Assembly (NCBI GenBank): GCA_018816735.1
Contig: JAHIVH010000033.1
Location: forward strand, 1 to 60,337
Reading direction: 5' to 3'
Source: Pseudomonadota bacterium
Lineage (GTDB): Bacteria; Desulfobacterota; Desulfobacteria; Desulfobacterales; JAHIVH01
Length of the DNA: 60,337 bases
Under the pieces are notes generated by a model, which was not told the origin of the DNA, did not search any database, and saw only the letters and a list, made by a program, of their open reading frames with translations. Shown piece by piece: positions 45,165 through 54,000 of this stretch (within the stretch, counting starts at the first letter, position 1; each line of letters opens with the position of its first letter). The position numbers and the translations under genes are program-made.

Positions 45165-45674
45165 TCAGGATTTCGGATAGTCGTTTCTGAATTTTTCAAA
45201 TACATAAATGCTTTCAGGTGTGACATGATTTTCGTGTATGAGATCCATGACGTCATTAATGGGCAGAAATCCACCTTCCTCTATTTCTTCTTCCTGAAGC
45301 CGGATCGCGCCATCATACACACATTTAAAAACACTTCCCCATACTTTGTTTTCCTTGCTTTCATAAAAAAATTCAAAAAGAAATTCAAGCGCTGTCTCTT
45401 TTATGCCCAGTTCTTCTTCTATCTCTCTTTTTGCAGACGGCTCCGGCAATTCATTCCACAGAACAACACCCCCGGATGTCAGATCATAATTGCCAGGATA
45501 GATGTCTTTCAGCCGGGATCTTTTTTGTACGAACAGTTCATTTGCCGAATTGAATACCAGAATGAACGTGGCCCTGTGGATCAAATGCTTTTTCCGCATC
45601 ACCGATCGCCACTCTTCACCAACAATAAGATTGTTTTCATCCACAATAACTATACGTTCATCTGTTAGGTTCAT
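45165..45674 (-). CDS. Nudix hydrolase (Idi/YfcD-like)
   Basis: A 169-residue Nudix protein. The signature follows G-x5-E-x7-R-E-x2-E-E-x-G: GGVVLWNELPEPSAKREI then EEELG. An opening of IVDENNLIVGEEWRSVMRKK and LIHRATFILVFN, and the QKRSRLKDIYPGNYDLTSGG segment, put it close to the YfcD and isopentenyl-diphosphate isomerase branch. Most such proteins hydrolyse a nucleoside diphosphate derivative; the substrate is unknown. Length is slightly short but complete. It is convergent with the kinase genes. Confidence 0.85.
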   Translation of the reverse strand: MNLTDERIVIVDENNLIVGEEWRSVMRKKHLIHRATFILVFNSANELFVQKRSRLKDIYPGNYDLTSGGVVLWNELPEPSAKREIEEELGIKETALEFLFEFFYESKENKVWGSVFKCVYDGAIRLQEEEIEEGGFLPINDVMDLIHENHVTPESIYVFEKFRNDYPKS

Positions 45675-45685
45675 AAGGAAATACC

Positions 45686-45913
45686 TTGATTTTGTGTCAG
45701 AATATCATTGCCGATCAGTATACGGAAGCGGGTATATTTTACGACCAGATGAATAACTTTCTGGCATATGGGTTTAATGACCCGGATATCCGGTTTTTAT
45801 CCTGCGGGTGCACAAATGGCATGGCTAAAAAAGCATGCGGATTTTATCCCATTAATTATTCGTTAACCGACGAGTTTCGCTGGGTTTCTTTTTCTCCTCT
45901 GAAAACCGCCTGA
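45686..45913 (+). CDS. possible small protein of unknown function
   Basis: An open frame of 75 codons beginning at a TTG, with no good ribosome site. Recognisable segments are NIIADQYTEAGIFYDQMNN, SCGCTNGMAKKACGF and INYSLTDEFRWVSF. The composition is protein-like and includes three Cys, but I know no relative. It starts 11 bases from the divergent Nudix gene, leaving little room for promoters, which counts against it. It may be the 3' part of an older gene. Confidence 0.3.
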   Translation: MILCQNIIADQYTEAGIFYDQMNNFLAYGFNDPDIRFLSCGCTNGMAKKACGFYPINYSLTDEFRWVSFSPLKTA

Positions 45914-45940
45914 TTTGTCCAGTTCGCACAAGTCGCAACG

Positions 45941-46594
45941 TCACCGGCCAACCGATTTTTTTCCTAAAAAATAAAATCCGTTTGATGTGTTTCCATTCAT
46001 TGTTTTATAGACGGTTTTTTCAAAAACACATGGTTCAAATGACCGGGTCAATTCTCTAATCCGGGATTCTTCAAAATGGCGTAACCGTGCGCCTTCAGGA
46101 AGTTCAAAAATACCGTAGCAGCCATATTTTTTTTCAGACAACTGATAACGCGTTCTGTTCCTTTCGTCATGATTCAGCAGAAAGTCATTGATATAGAGAA
46201 CACCTTTTGGTTTTAATATTCGCAGGATTTCCTGAATGAGGTTTTCCTGGGCTTCATCTTCAGTGATGCAGGTCAGCACAGCCAGAAGAATAACCGCATC
46301 AAAGGAATTATCCGGATAGGGCAGATGGGGCTTGCTGTGTTGGCTGATGTCAAGATGGGGAAACAGGGACAGGCCTCTTTCGATCATTTTCAGGGAAAAA
46401 TCAATGCCATGAAGGGATTGAAATCCTTTTTCATAAAGTTCGTTGAGCGTCCGGCCATATCCGCATCCAACATCAAGAACAGGTGCATTGTACGGAACAT
46501 ACCGGCAGAACAGCTCCATTTGAAAAGGAGTTGTGAATTCCTTTTCCAGGGCCGCATCATCCCAGTAGTCTTTCTGGGTGTGGTAAACAGTCAT
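45941..46594 (-). CDS. class I SAM-dependent methyltransferase
   Basis: A 217-residue protein when started at ATG 46594 (GAGG ten bases upstream); the frame runs further up into the MinD-type gene. The SAM-binding glycine loop is PVLDVGCGYGRTLNEL, followed by the acidic residue in SLHGIDFSLKMIERG and the post-II segment FDAVILLAVLTCI. Together these match the Methyltransf_11 type. The acceptor is unknown. The C-terminal part (YQLSEKKYGCYGIFELPEGA, VYKTMNGNTSNGFYFLG) is less typical. It lies 13 bases after the MinD-type gene on the same strand. Confidence 0.85.
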   Translation of the reverse strand: MTVYHTQKDYWDDAALEKEFTTPFQMELFCRYVPYNAPVLDVGCGYGRTLNELYEKGFQSLHGIDFSLKMIERGLSLFPHLDISQHSKPHLPYPDNSFDAVILLAVLTCITEDEAQENLIQEILRILKPKGVLYINDFLLNHDERNRTRYQLSEKKYGCYGIFELPEGARLRHFEESRIRELTRSFEPCVFEKTVYKTMNGNTSNGFYFLGKKSVGR

Positions 46595-46607
46595 ATGGGG
46601 AATATCC

Positions 46608-47918
46608 TCATTCAGGCTTTTTCCGATGGTTTCTGTAACTTTCAAAATCAAGATAATCTTCTGTCCTGCCGGGAATCAAGGGGTTTTTGTCCGGTGTTGC
46701 GGTATTGGCTGGACGTATCACGGAAGGTTTTGTTCCATTTCCGCCGCCAATCTTGTTTTCAGCGACGATTCTCAGTGCTTTTATCTCTTCGGAAACCGAC
46801 GACATGGTATCGATGAGTCTGGTCAGCATGATTTTGATATCCTGGCCGGATGGATCGATGACCGGAGGATGCGTTTGTGCGCCTTTGGAAGATGCTGTAT
46901 CAACTGAAGGAAGCTTGAAACCAACGGAAGATTCTCTTTCCGGATCAGATGAAGGCTTTGGATGGTATTCTGCTTGCGGTTTTTCCTTTTCAGAAGGTAT
47001 GATGCCGGTTTCAGGAGATATGGATTTTTTTTCGCTTTCCTTTAAAGAATCCATTGATTCCTGTTTCTCAATATGCCGGATTGAGGATTCATTTTTTTCA
47101 ACAGAACGTTTTAGAGGACGATTCAGAAACCGGACATATTTCGTGAAAAAGGTTTCCAGGTTACCATGATCCGATCTATTTGATACCTCCCTGATCAGGT
47201 TTTCGCAAACAGACCGGATTAATCTGGATGCCTTGCAATCCGGATAGATGGAAAGCACCGGCTTTTGCTGCGTGATTGCCTCCGGTACATGGGGATCTTT
47301 TACAATTCCGCCCAAAAGGGTCATATCCATGGAAAGATATTTTGTGACTGTTTGGGAAAATTTGCCAAATATTTTTTCCGCCACATCTTTGTTTTTACTT
47401 TGATTGACAACGACTTTGGGTGCGCCCGTATACCCGTTGATGGACAGAATCTTGAGAAGTGCATAAGCGTCTGTCAGTGATGTGGGTTCCGGAACAATGA
47501 CGAGAATCAGTTCCTGACAGGCCAGGCAGAATGAAACAACACTTTTCGATGTACCTGCAGATGTGTCGAAAATGATAAAGTCGTAGTCATCGAGGTTTGC
47601 AAATGACTGGATGAGAAAATGTATCTGATCTCTTGACAGATCAGCCATCTGTTCCACTCCGGAACTTCCGGGGATAATATCTATGCCATATATATCCTTG
47701 ATGAGAATTTGTCCGATGGTTTTATTTTTTAAAATGACATCTGAAAGATTATATTTGGGGTAGAGATTCAGGAGGATGTTGATGTTGGCCAGGCCCAGGT
47801 CCGCATCAAAAAGGCAGGTGCGGAATCCTTTTTCAGCGAGATAGATGGCAAGGTTGACGCTCAGACCTGTTTTCCCGACCCCACCTTTACCGCTTGTAAC
47901 TGTTATCATTCTGGCCAT
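46608..47918 (-). CDS. MinD/ParA-family ATPase with a long C-terminal tail
   Basis: A 436-residue protein from ATG 47918 (GAGGG upstream). The first 260 residues are a MinD/FlhG-type ATPase: ITVTSGKGGVGKTGLSVNLA, CLFDADLGLANINILLNL, DFIIFDTSAG and a VVVNQSK segment. The remaining 175 residues are low-complexity and charged (KKSISPETGIIPSEKEKP and similar), with a late helix that may oligomerise (LTRLIDTMSSVSEEIKAL). Such ATPases position surface or secretion machinery. The gene is coupled to the GspE/PilB-like ATPase, whose stop lies just upstream of its start, so it may place that machine at a particular site. Confidence 0.85.
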   Translation of the reverse strand: MARMITVTSGKGGVGKTGLSVNLAIYLAEKGFRTCLFDADLGLANINILLNLYPKYNLSDVILKNKTIGQILIKDIYGIDIIPGSSGVEQMADLSRDQIHFLIQSFANLDDYDFIIFDTSAGTSKSVVSFCLACQELILVIVPEPTSLTDAYALLKILSINGYTGAPKVVVNQSKNKDVAEKIFGKFSQTVTKYLSMDMTLLGGIVKDPHVPEAITQQKPVLSIYPDCKASRLIRSVCENLIREVSNRSDHGNLETFFTKYVRFLNRPLKRSVEKNESSIRHIEKQESMDSLKESEKKSISPETGIIPSEKEKPQAEYHPKPSSDPERESSVGFKLPSVDTASSKGAQTHPPVIDPSGQDIKIMLTRLIDTMSSVSEEIKALRIVAENKIGGGNGTKPSVIRPANTATPDKNPLIPGRTEDYLDFESYRNHRKKPE

Positions 47919-47932
47919 ACGTGTTGTCGCCC

Positions 47933-50617
47933 TCAAGCCTCTAAAGTCTGACGATATTGCGTCATATCCGGCACCGACCGTATGCCTATATTTTTATCGG
48001 AGACTTCAATAAAAAAAGAAACTCTGCCACATTTGTATTTCCCGCAGATATGGTGAAAGTGATCCTTGATAAATTCTTTAAAAACCGGCGCATCTGACCA
48101 GTTTGCCATTTTCCCTGTTTTTTCCCTGTGTTTTTCATAGTACTCAAACATTTTATCAATAGCCGCTTCCTGAGATTCCGGATCGAAGATGACCGTTTTC
48201 TGAACTTTAAGCGGCTCAAGCTCTGCGGGTACCGGTTCCGGCTGCAGGGCAGTGTTGACTTCCTCCGTCTGATCGGGAATATCTGCAGACTCTATCTGGT
48301 TTCTCTTGAATTCCTTTATCATATCATGGGGGATGACCCTGATGATTTCCGAAAGCGTGGTCATATCAATCTTCTGGAGGCAATCGTCCAGCATGGTTTT
48401 CATGCCGTTTGCCTTGGCGATTTTTTTCAGTCGTGATTCAGTGGCGCCGTCTACAATTGCCCGCGTGATATTCTCCTCCATCTCGAAAAATTCCGAAATC
48501 AGCACGCGTCCATTATATCCTGAAAAATCACAAATGTCACATCCCTTTGCCTTGTGGAATTTCAGGTGCGACGGGTAGGTATGAAATAGCATCCGCCACT
48601 CCTCTTCGCTGGGGATGTACGGTTCACTGCATGACGGGCAGAGCCTTCTGACCAGTCGTTGTGCAAGAACCCCGCTTAAACCCGAAATGATTTGATTGGG
48701 TTCGATGTTAAGGTCAAGAAGTCTTGAGACAGCAGCCACCGAGTCATTTGTGTGAATGGTGCTTAGGAGCAGGTGGCCGGTCTGGGCGGCGTCGAAGCCG
48801 ATGCTTGCCGTATCTTCATCCCTCATCTCACCAATCAGAATAACATCCGGATCAAGCCTTAAAAAAGATCGCAGCAGTTTTGCAAAGGTCAGGTTGATTT
48901 TCGGATTAATCTGGGTCTGCATAATACCGGGGAAGCTGTATTCTATGGGATCTTCCGCTGTAATTATCTTGATGCCCGGATGATGAATATGGATCAGCGC
49001 CCCATAAAGCGTGGATGATTTCCCACTTCCTGTGGGTCCTGAAACAAGAACCATACCCGCAGCACTTGAAAGACTTTTCTTAAACGGTTCCAGCACATGA
49101 GGGGAATGGCCGAGGTTTTCAAGGCCGACTTTCGCCTTTCTTGAGTCCAGGATACGGATGGTGATATTTTCTCCTGTAATGGCCGGACAGACCGCTACCC
49201 TGAAATCAAGGTCGTTTTTTTTATTGGTTGTCTTGTCAAGAAAGTTGATCCTGAATACACCGTCCTGAGGCAGTCTTCTTTCCGCGATATCCAGATTGGA
49301 CATGACCTTTATTCTTGAAATAATCGAACCTGTCATGCTCTGTAATTTTAAATCAAGCCAGTCTTCCCGAAGTTGCTGAAGAACACCGTCTACTCTGTAT
49401 CTTAATTTGGCGCCGCCCCTGTCCTGTTCGATGTGGATATCACTGGCCCCGTTTGTAATCCCATACTTGATGATATGGTTAACCACCTCAATGGCTTCCA
49501 TATCTGAAATGCCATAAGAGTTCGTTTTATTATCAAGTTCATGTCTTTCTTCATGAAGATCGATCTCAAGAAACTCGACAGCCCTGGTCTGACTTTTTGT
49601 CGTTTTTTCTTCTGAGGTATCCCTTATGCTGGTTTTGTAAAGTTCGGTAAATATTTTGCTGAATTTTTCAAATGAAACAAACACACATTCAATCTGGTAT
49701 TTGGGATAAAGGGCACTCAGTTCGTGAGCAATATAAAGTTTTTCCGCATCTGAAACAGCCAGCTTGAGACGCACCCCTTCAAGAGAAAGGGGGATGACCC
49801 CATGTTTTTTTGCATAATTCTGGCTTACAAGCCGGGTAAGCGTTTCCAGATGGTGATTGTTCAGGGTAAAGTGATCAAGCTTTTCATATTTGATATTATA
49901 CTGTTTTGAAAGTCCGATATAAAGTTCATCAACAGTGATCAACTTTTTTTCGATAAGAATTTTGCCTATCTTGTCTAACCTGTTTTTACTTTCATGCAGG
50001 ACTTTTTTAAGCTGGTCCTCGGTGATGATCTTATTATTGACAAGAATTTCACCTATCTTCTGTTTTTTATCGTATTTGGAAAGAATCCGGTTCAATTCAT
50101 TGGGTAAGATTACCCCCATGTCACATAGAATTTCACCGATTGTCCGCAAATTCCGCTGTTCCTGAACAATATTTCTCAGGTCTTCCTCGCGGATCATGTC
50201 GCATTTCAGCGCAAGTTCACCGATTCGGGTTGAGCCGCTCTGCTTGTTCAGGAGTGTCGTCAGATCGTCATCCTTAAGGTAGCCTTCCCGAATAAGCACC
50301 CGCCCGATACTTTCATTTTCTTTCTTTTTTAACAGGCATTCCGTTAATTGTTTTTCATTTAAAAGGCCATGCTCCAACGCCATCTGACCCACCATTTTTC
50401 TCAAGTAAGGGTGGTTAAGAAGGGTTTTTAACTGTTCTTCGGTGATCAGGCCTTTCTGAACGAGGAGGGTTCCCAAAGGAATTTCTCTTTTCTGTTTTTC
50501 TTCCTTCTGGATTCTTAAGGCCTTTTGAATGTCCGTTTTTGTTGCAAGGCCTTCCTTGACGAGTATCTCGCCTAAACGGAATGTCGTCTTATGCTGTTTA
50601 ATATCTGTATCAGGCAT
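47933..50617 (-). CDS. GspE/PilB-like secretion ATPase with eight N-terminal repeats
   Basis: A protein of about 894 residues. Residues 12-240 contain eight units of 28-35 residues on the pattern I-G-x-I-L-x-x-x-x-x-I-x-x-x-x-L. Examples are LGEILVKEGLATKTDIQKAL, VGQMALEHGLLNEKQLTECL and IGEILVNNKIITEDQLKKVL. A T2SSE_N-type domain follows, then the ATPase with VSGPTGSGKSSTLYGAL, TAEDPIEYSF, LIGEMRDEDTA and the Cys-x-x-Cys zinc motif (CPSC, CDIC). About 120 extra residues at the end include FHHICGKYKCGRVSF. The ATPase core should drive pilus assembly or type II secretion. No pilin, platform or secretin gene is nearby. The start is uncertain: ATG 50617 or an upstream TTG at 50638. Confidence 0.88.
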   Translation of the reverse strand: MPDTDIKQHKTTFRLGEILVKEGLATKTDIQKALRIQKEEKQKREIPLGTLLVQKGLITEEQLKTLLNHPYLRKMVGQMALEHGLLNEKQLTECLLKKKENESIGRVLIREGYLKDDDLTTLLNKQSGSTRIGELALKCDMIREEDLRNIVQEQRNLRTIGEILCDMGVILPNELNRILSKYDKKQKIGEILVNNKIITEDQLKKVLHESKNRLDKIGKILIEKKLITVDELYIGLSKQYNIKYEKLDHFTLNNHHLETLTRLVSQNYAKKHGVIPLSLEGVRLKLAVSDAEKLYIAHELSALYPKYQIECVFVSFEKFSKIFTELYKTSIRDTSEEKTTKSQTRAVEFLEIDLHEERHELDNKTNSYGISDMEAIEVVNHIIKYGITNGASDIHIEQDRGGAKLRYRVDGVLQQLREDWLDLKLQSMTGSIISRIKVMSNLDIAERRLPQDGVFRINFLDKTTNKKNDLDFRVAVCPAITGENITIRILDSRKAKVGLENLGHSPHVLEPFKKSLSSAAGMVLVSGPTGSGKSSTLYGALIHIHHPGIKIITAEDPIEYSFPGIMQTQINPKINLTFAKLLRSFLRLDPDVILIGEMRDEDTASIGFDAAQTGHLLLSTIHTNDSVAAVSRLLDLNIEPNQIISGLSGVLAQRLVRRLCPSCSEPYIPSEEEWRMLFHTYPSHLKFHKAKGCDICDFSGYNGRVLISEFFEMEENITRAIVDGATESRLKKIAKANGMKTMLDDCLQKIDMTTLSEIIRVIPHDMIKEFKRNQIESADIPDQTEEVNTALQPEPVPAELEPLKVQKTVIFDPESQEAAIDKMFEYYEKHREKTGKMANWSDAPVFKEFIKDHFHHICGKYKCGRVSFFIEVSDKNIGIRSVPDMTQYRQTLEA

Positions 50618-50638
50618 ATGGTTTGACTGTTCGTTCAA

Positions 50639-51061
50639 ATTTTAAGGTAATGATTTCTATACCTGAATTTTGCATGTGACAGGTTACCACATCATCAGAT
50701 TCCGATAATAATTATTCCACCTTAGGCAGTCTCGATAAAAATTTCAATGAAAAATTTCGGAATAATGATCCGGCTGGTGATGCATATCCGGAAAAAAAAA
50801 ACAGGGGGTATACGATTAATTAAACAGGTGGGATGTATGACATTCAATGGTTTTCATTCAAATAAACAAAGAAAAATCTTTATCTTATTGTATGAATATG
50901 ATTATGTAACCATAACAATTGTCTGGCAGGTCCCATAATCTTAAAAATAAGTGTTCATTGTCATTTCTGAATTTGCACGATTCAGGCACAAGCGTTTAGC
51001 AATCGATCCATATTCAGGAAGGACATCATCATCTAAAAATGACAGATCCGTGACAGTGCTG
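50639..51061. other. intergenic region upstream of the PKS-AOS gene
   Basis: These 423 bases separate the divergent GspE-like and megasynthase genes and must contain both promoters. I see no convincing -35/-10 or sigma-54 element. A 63-codon frame at 50747-50938 (MKNFGIMIRLVMHIRKKK) has no ribosome site and an unusual composition. The megasynthase frame itself stays open up to a GTG at 50951 without homology. Confidence 0.35.
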
Positions 51062-54000
51062 ATGGAAGATACCCATACTCTGATTGATGTGCTGGCATAT
51101 CGACACGCGACTCAACCGGAACAGAAGGGATATGTTTTTATAGATCATGATTTGCATCATGAAATTGTCCTTACATACCGTGATCTTTTCGAGCGTGCGC
51201 ACACGATTTCAAATCACCTGAGGAAACATGCCGTACCAGGTGACAGGGCCCTGCTTTTATATCCGCCCGGTCTTGATTTTCTCATTGCATTTTTTGGATG
51301 TCTTTATTCGGGCATCATTGCTGTTCCCCTTTACCCGCCAGATCCGTTCAAACCTGAACAGTCTTTAAAAAAACTTGAAAAGGTGATTGAAAACAGCCAT
51401 CCGGAAATTGTTTTGACCCATTCCCTGATCGATCAGGTCACAGGCAAGGATCACCGCTTCAGCGCACTGTTTGCCAACATGAAATATGTGAAGACAGATG
51501 GGCTTCCCGTTGCAGAGTGTTTCAGGCCTGATATTAAAATAAAAGGTCGCTCAATCGCATTTCTTCAGTATACCTCCGGATCAACAGGAGCCCCCAAAGG
51601 TGTCATGGTCAGTCACGACAACCTGTTCCACCATTTAAAGCATATCAAGGCCCATTTTCGCATCGGTGAAAAAGATACCATTGTCAGCTGGTTGCCCTTT
51701 TACCACGATATGGGGCTGATCGGAAATCTTTTGGAGCCCCTTTATGCCGGCATTCCGGTGGTTTTCATGTCTCCTCTGGCGTTTATTCAAAAACCGGAAA
51801 GATGGCTTGCCGCTGTTTCAAGATATAAAGGCACCATCAGCGGGGGACCGAATTTTGGCTATGACCTGTGTGTATCGAAAATTCGTGACGACCAGTTATC
51901 TTCCCTTGATCTTAAAAGCTGGCGACTGGCATTTAACGGTGCGGAACCGGTGCGGAGCGATACACTGGCCCGGTTTTCCCGGAGATTTTCACCATGCGGG
52001 TTCCGGAAAACCGCATTTTTTCCATGCTATGGACTGGCAGAAGCCACGTTGCTGGTTTCCGGAAGCGGCAGCAATCAACTGCCCGTCATTCGAACGGTTC
52101 AAAAAGAAGCACTTAAGGAAAATCGTATCGTTTTTTCAGGAAACATGGGGCCTGCAACCATTGAAATCGTGAGTTGCGGGTTTGTCATTGATCAGCATGA
52201 TGTCAACATAGTCAATCCGTCAACGCTGAAAGCAGTTGGGCCTGATGAAACCGGGGAGATCTGGATTACAGGGAAAAGCGTTTGTTGCGGTTATTTTGAC
52301 AATCCGTCAGCCACAGAAGAAACATTCCTGAAGGAACCTTTTGAAAGGGACGGAAAGGTTTACCTGAGAAGCGGCGATGTGGGGTTTGTGGCAGACGGAC
52401 ATCTGTTCGTTACCGGCCGTCTAAAGGATATGATTGTCGTAAACGGGAAGAATTATTATCCACAGGATATAGAGTTTACCATTTCAGAGCATATAGATGG
52501 TATCCGGAAAGGAGGCTGTGCGGTTTTTTCTGCTGAGGGAAAAGATAGGGAACATATCGCAATCGTACAGGAAATCAGGAATGAAATTGTTTCGGAATCC
52601 GCGATAAACAGCCTCATCAGCCAAATCCGGCACATCGTCAGGGAGCATCACGATATCAGCGTATCTGCTGTTCTTTTGATTAAACCGGGCACGATTTTAA
52701 AAACATCCAGCGGAAAAATCAGGCGAAAGGCCTGCAGGGAAAGATTTGTTCAGAATGCATTCTCCTGTGTGGGCAAATGGGTGGATTCCCGGTTTGAATG
52801 CCAGCCAGAAGTCAATCCTGAACGTTCAGCAGTCCCGGCCATTGTGGCTCCCGCTCAATCCGTAAAATTCATCCGGAACTGGTTGAAAGAAAATATAGCG
52901 ACGTTATTAAAGGCAGATTCCCGTGAGATACCCTCTGATACTGTTTTCAATGAAATGGGGCTGGGATCAGTAGAACTTACAGGGCTCACCGGTGAACTGG
53001 GTGATGTTCTGGGAGAGAAAATTTCACCTGAAGTGTTTTTCAATTATCCCACAATAGACGCCTTGAGCCGGCATCTATCACCCATGCTGGATCAAAAGTC
53101 AAAAGAAGTCGTTTATGAGGTGATTTCTGCAAAAAAAGAAGAAAGAGAACCGGTTGCGGTTTTGGGTATGGGCTGCCGATTCCCCGATGCCGATACGCCT
53201 GAAGCATTCTGGGAACTTCTTTTGTCCGGTCGCTCTTCAGTGAACCCTTTGTCTGAACATAGAAAACAGCTTGGGTTTTGCGGAATATCAAACGATATTG
53301 ATTCCCTTAAGGGAGAGTTGCATTTATTATCGGGTGGGTTTCTCGACCATGTGGATCAGTTTGATTATCACTTTTTTGGCATTTCGGAAACAGAAGCACG
53401 GAGCATGGACCCCCAGCAGCGTCTCCTTCTTGAAGTATCGTATCATGCCCTGGAAAATGCCGGCATCCGTCCGGACCGGATCAGGGGAACCCAGACCGGC
53501 GTGTTTTTCGGCATCAGCCAGAATGATTATTTCTCCCTTCAGATCCGGAACAAAAGAAATCTGGATGTCCATGCAGGAACAGGGAATGCCCTGAGTATTG
53601 CTGCGAACCGTGTGTCCTATTTTTTTGATTTCAAGGGGCCAAGCATGGCTATTGATACTGCGTGTTCGTCTTCTCTGGTGGCTGTCCATGAAGCCTTAAG
53701 CAGTCTTTTGCGGGGCGAATGTGACCTTGCCCTTGCAGGGGGCGTGAACCTGATCCTTTTTAATGACATATCCAAAGTACTGTCAAAGGCGGGCATGCTG
53801 TCACCTGGCGGGCGGTGCAAAACCTTTGACGCATCTGCAGATGGGTATGTGAGGGGAGAGGGGTGCGGCGTTGTCGTTTTGAAACGTCTGTCCCAGGCGG
53901 TAAAAGACAACAATCGCATTGAAGCTGTCATTCGGGGATCAGCGGTCAATCAGGACGGGCGAAGCAATGGCTTGACCGCGCCGAATGCCTGCGCCCAGCG

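Noticed and set aside
50747..50938. 63-codon frame upstream of the megasynthase
   Set aside because: No ribosome site, unusual composition, no recognisable domain, and it lies in what must be a promoter region.
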